DNA of 64,000 nucleotides from Mariniphaga sp041686935 (lineage in GTDB: Bacteria > Bacteroidota > Bacteroidia > Bacteroidales > Prolixibacteraceae), in contig JAWLCW010000023.1 in assembly GCA_041686935.1 (NCBI GenBank), forward strand, positions 43,925 through 107,924, read 5' to 3'. The notes under the pieces are model-generated. The model made no database searches, was not told the origin of the DNA, and was given only the letters and a program-made list of their open reading frames with translations. Position 1 is the first letter of the stretch. Each line of letters begins with the position of its first letter. The translations under genes were made by a program, and so were the position numbers. This document shows, one piece after another, positions 42,419 through 50,707 of this stretch.

Positions 42419-43819
42419 TCACAAAAGTTCTCTTGGGTCGGTAATCACTCCTGTAATTGCAGCGGCTGCGGCGGTGAGCGGACTGGCCAGCATGGTGCGG
42501 GCGCCTGGTCCCTGGCGGCCTTCAAAATTTCGGTTTGTGGTTGACACTGCATATTTCCCTTCCGGTATTTTATCTTCATTCATAGCCAGACAGGCAGAAC
42601 ATCCGGGCTGGCGAAGTTCAAAACCGGCCGCTTCCAAAATTTCAACCAGACCTTCGGCACGAATCTGTTTCTCTACTTTTTGTGAACCCGGTACCAGCCA
42701 GGCTGTTACATTGTCCGCTTTTCTGCGGCCTTTCACAAATCCGGCAAATGACCGGAAGTCCTCAATACGGCCGTTGGTGCAACTTCCTACAAAAACGTAA
42801 TCCACTTTTTTGCCCAGCATGGGTTCGTCTTCGTGGTATCCCATGTATTGCAGCGATTTCAGGAAGGTGTTTTTGTCGCTTCCCTGCATGCCGTTGGTTG
42901 TGGGAATTTTTTGGGTAATTCCCACGCCCATTCCCGGGTTGGTTCCATAGGTAATCATGGGTTCGATATCGTTGGCACTGAATGAATATTCGGTATCGAA
43001 AACAGCACCCTCGTCGCTTTTCAGTTCATTCCAGCGAGCAACTGCTTTTTCCCACTCTTCACCTTTGGGGGCGTACTGTCGGCCTTTTACATAATTGATG
43101 GTGGTATCGTCGGGAGCAATCATTCCGCCGCGTGCACCACTTTCAATGCTCAGGTTGCAAAGCGTCATCCGGCCTTCCATGGAAAGGCTGGTGATGGTCG
43201 AACCTGCATATTCGATAAAATGGCCGGTTCCGCCGCTGGTTGAAATTTGTGAAATGATGTAAAGCGCAATGTCTTTTGCCGTAACACCTTTTTTCAATTC
43301 ACCGTTTACCGTAATGCGCATCTTTTTGGGTTTGGGCTGCATAATGCACTGGCTGGCCAATACCATTTCCACCTCGCTGGTGCCAATTCCGAAAGCAATG
43401 GCGCCAAAAGCTCCGTGGGTAGAAGTATGGCTGTCGCCGCAAACAATGGTCATTCCCGGCTGGGTAAGACCAAGTTCGGGGCCGATTATGTGTACAATTC
43501 CATGTCCGTCGCTTTGCAGGTCATGGTAAGTGATGCCATGTTCTGCACAATTTCTTTTCAGCATTTCCACCTGGTTGCGCGACAGTTCGTCCATGATGGT
43601 AAGGTGCTGGTTTTCGGTGGGAACATTATGGTCGGGTGTTGCCGTGGTCTTGTCGGGCCTGAAAACTTTCAATCCCCGTGTTTTTAATCCCAAAAAGGCA
43701 ACAGGACTGGTCACTTCGTGAATCAGATGCCGGTCGATATACAACACATTGGGACCACCTGCCACTTCTTTTACCACATGCGCATCCCAAATTTTATCAA
43801 ACAATGTTTTCTTTTCCAT
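42419..43819 (-). CDS. leuC: 3-isopropylmalate dehydratase large subunit
   Basis: 466 aa, aconitase family. DKIWDAHVVKEVAGGPNVLY at the start, GDSHTSTHGAFGAIAFGIGT near 133, and cluster cysteines in FVGSCTNGR near residue 345 and PGCSACLAMNEDKI near 405. It binds a [4Fe-4S] cluster with LeuD in the cytoplasm. Confidence 0.96.
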   Translation of the reverse strand: MEKKTLFDKIWDAHVVKEVAGGPNVLYIDRHLIHEVTSPVAFLGLKTRGLKVFRPDKTTATPDHNVPTENQHLTIMDELSRNQVEMLKRNCAEHGITYHDLQSDGHGIVHIIGPELGLTQPGMTIVCGDSHTSTHGAFGAIAFGIGTSEVEMVLASQCIMQPKPKKMRITVNGELKKGVTAKDIALYIISQISTSGGTGHFIEYAGSTITSLSMEGRMTLCNLSIESGARGGMIAPDDTTINYVKGRQYAPKGEEWEKAVARWNELKSDEGAVFDTEYSFSANDIEPMITYGTNPGMGVGITQKIPTTNGMQGSDKNTFLKSLQYMGYHEDEPMLGKKVDYVFVGSCTNGRIEDFRSFAGFVKGRRKADNVTAWLVPGSQKVEKQIRAEGLVEILEAAGFELRQPGCSACLAMNEDKIPEGKYAVSTTNRNFEGRQGPGARTMLASPLTAAAAAITGVITDPRELL

Positions 43820-43867
43820 ATAAATAACTCTTTTCTGAGTGTTTTTAAACCTTAAACTCGGAACTCT

Positions 43868-45373
43868 CTACTGCGCCACCGGCAACTTGTTCACCGCATC
43901 GAGGAATGCTTCCACCGAAGCAGTTACAATATCAGTATGTGCGCCAAAACCGTGAAAAATGCCATCGTTGTATTCAATTTGCATGTGCACTTTTCCTATG
44001 TCGTCGCTGCCGCGGGTGATGGCCTGCACCAGAAATTCTTCAATAGTAACCTGGCGGTGGATAATTTGTTTAACCGCTTTTATCGCTGCGTCCACCGGAC
44101 CGTTTCCTGATGAGGTGGCTTCAAATTTTTCGCCGGCAATATCGAGCCGTACAATGGCCATTGGAGTTAAACTTTTTCCGGTAAGTACCTGCAAAAAGTC
44201 GAGTTTAATGCGACGTTCCTGGCGGGTGGCATCGCCAACCAGCAGGGCAATATCGTCGTCGCGAATGTCTTTTTTCTTGTCGGCCAGTTTCAGAAACTGT
44301 TCATAAACCTCGTCCAGTTTTTCTTTGGTGAGTTCAAATCCCAGCAACTCAAGCCTGTGTTTAAGTGCGGCACGTCCGCTGCGTGCAGTTAGCAGAATCG
44401 ACGATTCATTGATTCCCACATCTGCCGGGTCCATAATTTCATAGTTTTCGCGGTGTTTCAGCACACCATCCTGATGAATTCCGGAAGAGTGCGCAAATGC
44501 ATTTCTTCCCACCACCGCTTTGTTGGGTTGCACCGGCATGTTCATCAGCCTTGAAACCAAACGGCTGGTGTTATAAATGTTTTTTGTGTTAATTCCTGTT
44601 TCGATACCTAAAACGGCGTACCGGCTTTTCAGCGTCATAACCACTTCTTCAAGCGATGTGTTGCCCGCACGTTCGCCAATTCCGTTGATGGTTACTTCTG
44701 CCTGCCGGGCGCCATTCATTATACCTGAAATGGTATTGGCGGTTGCCATTCCTAAATCGTTGTGACAATGGGTGGAAATAACGGCTTTGTGGATGCCTTT
44801 TACATTTTCAACCAGGTATTTTATTTTTTCGCCAAATTCGAAAGGCAGCGTGTAACCAGTGGTGTCGGGAATATTTACAACTGTAGCTCCGGCTTTAATC
44901 ACGGCTTCAATCACTTTGGCCAGATATTCGTTGTCGGTTCGGCCTGCATCTTCGGCATAAAACTCCACGTCTTCCACATATTTTTTGGCGTATTTAACTG
45001 CCTCCACAGCCCGCTCCAGAATGGCTTCGGGGTTTGAATTGAGTTTATATTTGATGTGAAACGGAGAGGTACCAATCCCGGTGTGAATACGCCCTTTTTT
45101 CGCATATTTTAGCGATTCGGCTGCTACATCAATATCTTTTTGCACTGCGCGGGTAAGGGCACATATTGTGGGCCACGTAACCGCTTTTGAAATTTCCACC
45201 ACCGATTCGAAATCGCCGGGGCTTGAAATGGGAAATCCAGCTTCGATAATATCTACGCCCAGTTCCTGCAAAGCTTTGGCAACTTCAATTTTTTCAACCG
45301 TGTTCAACTGGCAACCCGGCACTTGCTCGCCGTCGCGCAATGTTGTGTCGAAAATGAAAAGTCTGTCACTCAT
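43868..45373 (-). CDS. leuA: 2-isopropylmalate synthase
   Basis: 501 aa. FDTTLRDGEQVPGCQLNTVE at the N-terminus, STHCHNDLGMATANTISGI near residue 200, GIGERAGNTSLEEVVM near 235 and a C-terminal LeuA dimer/allosteric domain. It commits 2-oxoisovalerate to leucine. First structural gene after the attenuator; its ATG follows the terminator hairpin by about 37 bp. Confidence 0.95.
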   Translation of the reverse strand: MSDRLFIFDTTLRDGEQVPGCQLNTVEKIEVAKALQELGVDIIEAGFPISSPGDFESVVEISKAVTWPTICALTRAVQKDIDVAAESLKYAKKGRIHTGIGTSPFHIKYKLNSNPEAILERAVEAVKYAKKYVEDVEFYAEDAGRTDNEYLAKVIEAVIKAGATVVNIPDTTGYTLPFEFGEKIKYLVENVKGIHKAVISTHCHNDLGMATANTISGIMNGARQAEVTINGIGERAGNTSLEEVVMTLKSRYAVLGIETGINTKNIYNTSRLVSRLMNMPVQPNKAVVGRNAFAHSSGIHQDGVLKHRENYEIMDPADVGINESSILLTARSGRAALKHRLELLGFELTKEKLDEVYEQFLKLADKKKDIRDDDIALLVGDATRQERRIKLDFLQVLTGKSLTPMAIVRLDIAGEKFEATSSGNGPVDAAIKAVKQIIHRQVTIEEFLVQAITRGSDDIGKVHMQIEYNDGIFHGFGAHTDIVTASVEAFLDAVNKLPVAQ

Positions 45374-45409
45374 GTTTGTTTATTTTATTAATTGTTACTT
45401 CCATGCATG

Positions 45410-45440
45410 AAAAAAGCCATCCTCTTTCTCTGAGAATGGC
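45410..45440 (-). terminator. Intrinsic terminator of the leu attenuator
   Basis: In the transcript, GCCATTCTC (45440-45432) pairs with GAGGATGGC (45424-45416) around a 7-nt loop AGAGAAA, followed by six U (45415-45410). The stem is 9 bp with one G-U. It lies between the leader peptide and leuA, which is where an attenuator must be. Confidence 0.85.
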
Positions 45441-45481
45441 CTATTCCGTTTCTTGTTTTATATTAACAACACACCATTCTC
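45432..45481 (-). promoter_or_regulatory. Antiterminator alternative pairing
   Basis: GAGAATGG at 45481-45474 (transcript order), which overlaps the leader TGA, is fully complementary to CCATTCTC at 45439-45432, the 5' half of the terminator stem. The two pairings exclude each other. A ribosome waiting on Ile/Leu codons leaves GAGAATGG free; one that reaches the stop covers it. Confidence 0.8.
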
Positions 45482-45551
45482 ATTTCTTCTGAATTAGAAG
45501 AATAATACCGATAATAAGGCTGAGAAGAGCGATGCTGTTATGTATTTTCAT
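45480..45551 (-). CDS. Ile/Leu-rich leader peptide of the leu/ile operon
   Basis: A 23-codon gene, ATG at 45551 and TGA at 45482-45480. Reading: MKIHNSIALLSLIIGIILLI followed by QKK. It contains seven Ile and five Leu and no Val, matching an operon that makes leucine and, via cimA and ilvA, isoleucine. The stop codon overlaps the antiterminator strand. It is too short for normal gene finding. Confidence 0.85.
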   Translation of the reverse strand: MKIHNSIALLSLIIGIILLIQKK

Positions 45552-45573
45552 ACTTTTTACTTACGATTTGCTG

Positions 45574-45608
45574 CAAATATTAGAATATTTTTTTAAAATG
45601 AAAACAAA
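45574..45608 (-). promoter_or_regulatory. Candidate leu operon promoter
   Basis: On the minus strand a TTTG (45608-45605) is followed 22 nt later by TAATATTTG (45582-45574), close to the Bacteroidota TTTG/TAnnTTTG pair with one extra base. The start of transcription would fall about 10-20 nt before the leader ATG. Confidence 0.5.
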
Positions 45609-45752
45609 AGAAATGATTTTATTGATAAAAATTAATAAACAGATGATTTTGTCTGGAATTAATTAACAAATAAAATTTATTTCGCCAGGGCTGGGTCTCA
45701 TCCGTAATTTATTTGGTTAAGACAATAAAAGGAATTGATGTTTTGAATTGTT

Positions 45753-47444
45753 TTAATCAAATCCGGATTCTGCCGAAGAAACCCGGGGCTCTGTTTCAAT
45801 TATGGTTTCCGGTTCTTTTCGCCAGAAAACATCGTGTCTGGATAGCGGACGCAGATGAATTTTCCAGTCGAAACCGCTGAGGGTTTTTTCTTCTTCGGTT
45901 AAAGCGAAAAGGGGTTTGAGAATTCCCTCGGGAGCCTGGAGAAAGGAAATACGAAACACCTTACCTTCACGAAATCGTATTGAAATCCGGCTGCTTTCCA
46001 CGCGGTTTAAACCGATAATATCTTCATCCTGTCGGGCATAGTACAGTGTTTGTCCGTTCCCGTTTACGTTAATTCTGTTGAGTTCATTGTTTACAACAAA
46101 ACCAACCATCTCCTTTCCCTTAATCTGGTCAAATCGTCCCGAATCGAGTTTCGATATAATGAAACTGTTGTTTCGCAGATGAAGTTCGTCGGGTGAGTTT
46201 GTATGTTGTTTCATTTCAATATGGTCTGCGGTAAGTTGATGAACATCCGACCAAATTACCGGATTTTTAAACAGTTGGACTATCGAATCTTTGGTGAAAT
46301 AGACCAGCGAGTCGCAAACTCCCTGCAAATCGGAACGAAAAAACCGTGCTCCGTAGTAAGCCATAATCAGTTTTTCACCTTCAATGGTATCGGGCACGGT
46401 TCGAAGCGTATCGGCATGAAGAAACAGCGTATCTTTTTCCGAATACATCATAAACAAGGCTGAATCGGTTACAGTGGCAATTTCAAGTTTATCATTGTAA
46501 TCGGATGTATTACCGGTTACAGTAATACTGTTTTCATAATCATCTATTTGTACATTACCTTTTGCCCTTCCGTTTCCGTCGCTTTCATTGTATTTGATGT
46601 AATCAGCCTTTAACTGCTGTGTTTCATTAAAAACCACCGGATTTTTCAATAGTTCGGCTTCACCTGAATTTGTGTCGTACCAGCCGTCTTCGGCATAAAG
46701 CGTATTTAAGGAATCGCGGATAGTGGTGGGTCCCATAATTAAGATACGGCCGGTTTGAGTGTTGTAAAACAGTGTATCACTTTTGAGTGTGAATTTTTCG
46801 TTGTGGGCTTCCACATTTTGATAGAAATGAATCAGGTCTGCATCAATAAAATATTTTCCTATTACACTGGTAAGTATGTTGGTGCTGTCCACTATTTTTC
46901 CGAAATTATCGTAATAGCCAATATTGGCATCCATATCGTAATACAGCGTGTCGGTATAAAGTGTTGTGTTTTTATTTACAAGCCTTACATTTTGGTAAGC
47001 CCTTGCCTCACTGAAATCACCATTGTAATAAACCTTACGGGCGTAAAGGTTCAGCGTATCACCCTGGTTAATACGCACATTCCCAAAAGCATCAACACGG
47101 TTTGTGCCGGTATAGGTATAGGCGCTGTCGCACCACATCAGCACATCTTCGTGTCTGATGCGGACATTTCCAACAAGCCGCTGTGCATTTGCTGCAATTT
47201 TTGCATCGGCTTCCAGGTAGTCTGCCTGTTCGATGTCAACACGCTTTTTTTCCTGGGAAAAAGAAAGGAAGGAAGAAAACAACAACAGTGCAATTATTAA
47301 CACTTTGCGGCAATCTCTTTTGAGGTGGTTTTTCCGGATTAAAATTCGGGATAACCACCGCGGGAAAATACTGCCTGTATCAATATTGCTGATTGCCAAT
47401 TTTTTTAAACCTTTTATTTTCAACCACTCTCCGGAACATTTCAA
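45753..47444 (-). CDS. OstA-like outer-membrane/LPS transport protein
   Basis: 563 aa. A signal-like segment KVLIIALLLFSSFLSFSQEK appears near residue 45, so the true start may be internal and non-ATG; no later Met precedes it. Then come repeated OstA_N-type beta strands (NAQRLVGNVRIRHEDVLMWC, VDAFGNVRINQGDTLNLYAR, GRAKGNVQIDDYENSITVTG). This long Bacteroidota OstA form is thought to act in LPS transport with LptA/LptD-like function. The neighbours (MoxR, foldases) fit envelope biogenesis. Confidence 0.8.
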   Translation of the reverse strand: MKCSGEWLKIKGLKKLAISNIDTGSIFPRWLSRILIRKNHLKRDCRKVLIIALLLFSSFLSFSQEKKRVDIEQADYLEADAKIAANAQRLVGNVRIRHEDVLMWCDSAYTYTGTNRVDAFGNVRINQGDTLNLYARKVYYNGDFSEARAYQNVRLVNKNTTLYTDTLYYDMDANIGYYDNFGKIVDSTNILTSVIGKYFIDADLIHFYQNVEAHNEKFTLKSDTLFYNTQTGRILIMGPTTIRDSLNTLYAEDGWYDTNSGEAELLKNPVVFNETQQLKADYIKYNESDGNGRAKGNVQIDDYENSITVTGNTSDYNDKLEIATVTDSALFMMYSEKDTLFLHADTLRTVPDTIEGEKLIMAYYGARFFRSDLQGVCDSLVYFTKDSIVQLFKNPVIWSDVHQLTADHIEMKQHTNSPDELHLRNNSFIISKLDSGRFDQIKGKEMVGFVVNNELNRINVNGNGQTLYYARQDEDIIGLNRVESSRISIRFREGKVFRISFLQAPEGILKPLFALTEEEKTLSGFDWKIHLRPLSRHDVFWRKEPETIIETEPRVSSAESGFD

Positions 47445-47477
47445 TGATAAACCCGTTGAAATTTTCCTTATAAAAAA

Positions 47478-48440
47478 TTAAAGCAGTTTATTAATAATTT
47501 GCTCTACCGAAATGCTTTCGGCTTCGGCCTTATAATTTTTAATAATCCGGTGTCGCAAAATTGAAGGAGCTACTGCTTTTACATCTTCAATGTCGGGGGA
47601 ATATTTCCCATGAAGGGCTGCATGTGTTTTGGCGCCAACAACCAGATACTGCGAGGCACGAGGCCCGGCGCCCCATTTCAGATATTGTTCCGAAACCGGT
47701 GCAGCCATTCCGTTACCCGGTCTTGTTTTGGCAGCAAGAGTTACAGCATAGTTCAGAACATTATCATTTATAGGGATTTTACGAATTATATTCTGGAAGT
47801 AGATAATTTCTTCCTTCGTTATAACCGGTTTCAGATCGAACTGCAACGTAGAAGTTGTGTTTTTTACTATTGTAATTTCATCATCGTATTTTGGATAATC
47901 GAGCCAAACCGAAAACATAAACCGGTCGAGCTGAGCCTCTGGCAGGGGATAGGTGCCTTCCTGCTCGATGGGATTCTGGGTTGCCAGCACAAAAAACGGA
48001 CTTTCCAGTTCGAATCGCTGCCCGGCTGCTGTAACTGCTTGTTCCTGCATGGCTTCCAGTAAAGCTGACTGCGTTTTAGGCGGGGTACGGTTAATTTCAT
48101 CTGCCAGAATAATATTGGCAAACAGCGGTCCCCTGATAAATTTGAACTGCCTTTCCTTGTCGAGAATTTCAGTGCCTATTATGTCAGAGGGCATTAAATC
48201 CGGCGTAAACTGAATACGGTTATATTTTAATCCCAGAATTTTGGCAATGGTAGTTACCAAAAGGGTTTTTGCCAGGCCCGGTACGCCAATCAGCAAAACG
48301 TGTCCACGGCTGAACAATGAGACAAGAACCTGGGTCACAATTTCATCCTGACCATATATTACCGTCGAAATTTCTTTTTTTAATAAATTGTATTTACTGC
48401 GCAATGCATCCAGCGCTTCAACATCATTTTTAAACTCCAT
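47478..48440 (-). CDS. MoxR-family AAA+ ATPase
   Basis: 320 aa. Walker A GVPGLAKTLLVTTIA near residue 55, Walker B ILADEINRTPPKTQSALLEA near 112, and the MoxR marker LATQNPIEQEGTYPLPEAQL near 155, plus DRFMFSVWLDYP. MoxR proteins assist metal or protein-complex maturation, usually with a DUF58/VWA gene; none is adjacent here, the next gene being OstA-like. Confidence 0.92.
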   Translation of the reverse strand: MEFKNDVEALDALRSKYNLLKKEISTVIYGQDEIVTQVLVSLFSRGHVLLIGVPGLAKTLLVTTIAKILGLKYNRIQFTPDLMPSDIIGTEILDKERQFKFIRGPLFANIILADEINRTPPKTQSALLEAMQEQAVTAAGQRFELESPFFVLATQNPIEQEGTYPLPEAQLDRFMFSVWLDYPKYDDEITIVKNTTSTLQFDLKPVITKEEIIYFQNIIRKIPINDNVLNYAVTLAAKTRPGNGMAAPVSEQYLKWGAGPRASQYLVVGAKTHAALHGKYSPDIEDVKAVAPSILRHRIIKNYKAEAESISVEQIINKLL

Positions 48441-48483
48441 TTAATTCTCTCTTTTTTGTTATGTATGAAAGATTTTTTTCGCC

Positions 48484-49842
48484 TTACTTCAACCAGTTGT
48501 CAAATTCAAAATTGCAGTTGGCATAGGTTGCATCAATCCTGATATAGGTTTGAGCCTGTCTGTTGGCAATCCATTTTTCCAGGGCTTTTTCCCTTTTTTG
48601 AACCAAAAACATATCGGCAAGGTATTGGTAATCGTTTTGCAGATTGGCTTTATGAGCTTCCACTTTGTTCATCAGTTTTATAATTTTATACACTGATTGC
48701 CTGCTTTCAGGATCTACCGTTTCAAACGGATCTGAGATTTCATTGATTCTCAGGTTCGACAATACCCTGCTTATATTTCCTTCCAGTTCTTCAACTGTAA
48801 ACTTCGAGGAAAGGGTATTCTGATTAATTGCCAGGCCACCATTATTTCTTGTGTTTTTGTCAGTTGAAAATCGTGCGGCAGCCTGTGCAAATGTTATTTC
48901 TTCTTTTCTAATTAAATTTGCGAGACTGTCCAGTCTGTTAATGGCAAGTTCCTTAGCCTCAGGTGAAACTTTAGGAGTCATCAGAATATGTCGGGTATTT
49001 ACTCTGTCAGCTCTTCTGTCGATGAGTTGGATAATATGATACCCAAATTCACTTTTTACTACATTGGAAATTCTATCCCCTTTCAGGTTAAATGCAGCCG
49101 CTGCATATTCCGGATCCAACTGGGCACGGCCGAGGTATCCTATTTCTCCTCCGTTATTGGCTGATGGACCTTCGGAGTACATTACGGCCATTGCCGCGAA
49201 ACTGGAACCTTCTTCAATACGTCTTTTAATTTCGCGCAATTCGGCTTTTACCCTGTTTTCTTCTTCGAGTGAAACGATGGGGCGCATGGTGATTTGCGCG
49301 TATTCGTATTGTGTAGGTATGGTTGGGATTTCCTCGGTGGACAAACCGCGGTAAAACTGGCGAACTTCCGACGGGGTAACCGTAATGTCCTGAACAATTT
49401 TGTTTCGCATCTGTGAACTCATTAACTGGTCCCTGATGACCAACCTCATTTCAGCCCTGATATCGGCAATTGGTTTTTTAAAAAAGTTTTCCACGGCCCG
49501 TTCTGAACCAAAGTGGGCGACATACATTTGCAACTGGGCATCCATTTGCTGGTTCACCTGGCTGTCGGTCACCTCAATTAGCGTATCCAGTTCGGCTTCG
49601 GCAATCAGAAGTTTGTTTATTAGAAATTCTTCGAGTATTTCGCACTTCATGTCGCCGTCGGAGGTAACTCCCTGCGCCTGTTGGTCCATATACATTTTTT
49701 CAATGTCGGATTTTAACACAATATTGCCTCCCACAATTGCAACAATCTGATCAACTACTTTATCCTGGGCTGCCAGGTTTATCGCAAAAATCAACGTAAA
49801 CAGGCTGAATAATACTGTTTTGATTATTTTATTCTCTTTCAT
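48484..49842 (-). CDS. SurA-like periplasmic peptidyl-prolyl isomerase
   Basis: 452 aa. Signal peptide (TVLFSLFTLIFAINLAAQDK), then SurA_N-type helices (VDQIVAIVGGNIVLKSDIEK) and two rotamase regions: first YSEGPSANNGGEIGYLGRAQ near residue 225, second FSTDKNTRNNGGLAINQNTL near 335. It helps fold outer-membrane proteins. It overlaps the next upstream gene by 14 bp, giving a three-gene foldase operon. Confidence 0.9.
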   Translation of the reverse strand: MKENKIIKTVLFSLFTLIFAINLAAQDKVVDQIVAIVGGNIVLKSDIEKMYMDQQAQGVTSDGDMKCEILEEFLINKLLIAEAELDTLIEVTDSQVNQQMDAQLQMYVAHFGSERAVENFFKKPIADIRAEMRLVIRDQLMSSQMRNKIVQDITVTPSEVRQFYRGLSTEEIPTIPTQYEYAQITMRPIVSLEEENRVKAELREIKRRIEEGSSFAAMAVMYSEGPSANNGGEIGYLGRAQLDPEYAAAAFNLKGDRISNVVKSEFGYHIIQLIDRRADRVNTRHILMTPKVSPEAKELAINRLDSLANLIRKEEITFAQAAARFSTDKNTRNNGGLAINQNTLSSKFTVEELEGNISRVLSNLRINEISDPFETVDPESRQSVYKIIKLMNKVEAHKANLQNDYQYLADMFLVQKREKALEKWIANRQAQTYIRIDATYANCNFEFDNWLK

Positions 49843-50707
49843 TTGTTACTGGATTATAAATTTTAAATCTGTTTTTATTCTCTCCCTCCTGGTAAATATT
49901 ATTTTCTACTTCTCTGAGAAAGGCTATTTTTCTTCGGTTCAAAATTAAACTTTTAATGTTATCTCTTACATATTCTACCGGCGCTTGTTCATTTCTGTGC
50001 AATTGATCGTGAACCGTAACCAGGTAGTAGAAACTTGAATCGTTGTATTCAACAAACTGATTTTGTTTCAAATATTGTTCCGGATTGTCAATACTTATCG
50101 GAATATTCAGCATTACTGCATCCAGCTCTACCCACCTGTCAGTATAAATTCCATAACTTTTGGCATACTGAACACAATAATCGCGGATTTCGTTAATTCC
50201 CGGGGCCGAATTATCACTGGTCAACTCTTTCAGAAATGCCGGGTTTGCAAAATCGGCAGGAATTTTCAAAAAAACGGCCTTGATGATAGTGCGGTTTAGT
50301 TTAAAGTTTTCCGCATTTTCTGTATAATAATTCAGAATTTCAGCATCGCTAACCGTAGTATCCATCCTTTGAGCCATCAATTCATTTTTATATTTGAAAA
50401 TGATAAGTGAATTGCGGTATTCTTCCAATTCTCTGGATACATTTTTTAATTCAGAAGAAAGGTTTTCTTCTGCCTTTTGCAGAATGAGTTCCTGTCTTAC
50501 CCATTTTCTGATATAATCATCAGCCATCACCATACTGTCTTCAGATTCCAGATTATTGGGTATAACTGCTGAAACCTCAGAAAAGTAAAGCTTTTTTGTT
50601 CCCACTTCGGCAACTATTTTATCGTCGCTTTTTTCACCCTGAGTACAACCAAAAAGGTAAAACACCACTCCAACAATGGGAATAAAATATGGAAGGCGTT
50701 TAAACAT
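49829..50707 (-). CDS. Lipoprotein with SurA/PpiC-like chaperone region
   Basis: 292 aa. Signal with lipobox VFYLFGCTQGEKSDDK. The rest is helical, with ADDYIRKWVRQELILQKAEE resembling SurA_N chaperone helices, and lacks a clear parvulin active site. It lies between two parvulin proteins with overlaps on both sides, so it probably works with them as a membrane-anchored chaperone. Confidence 0.75.
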   Translation of the reverse strand: MFKRLPYFIPIVGVVFYLFGCTQGEKSDDKIVAEVGTKKLYFSEVSAVIPNNLESEDSMVMADDYIRKWVRQELILQKAEENLSSELKNVSRELEEYRNSLIIFKYKNELMAQRMDTTVSDAEILNYYTENAENFKLNRTIIKAVFLKIPADFANPAFLKELTSDNSAPGINEIRDYCVQYAKSYGIYTDRWVELDAVMLNIPISIDNPEQYLKQNQFVEYNDSSFYYLVTVHDQLHRNEQAPVEYVRDNIKSLILNRRKIAFLREVENNIYQEGENKNRFKIYNPVTNERE

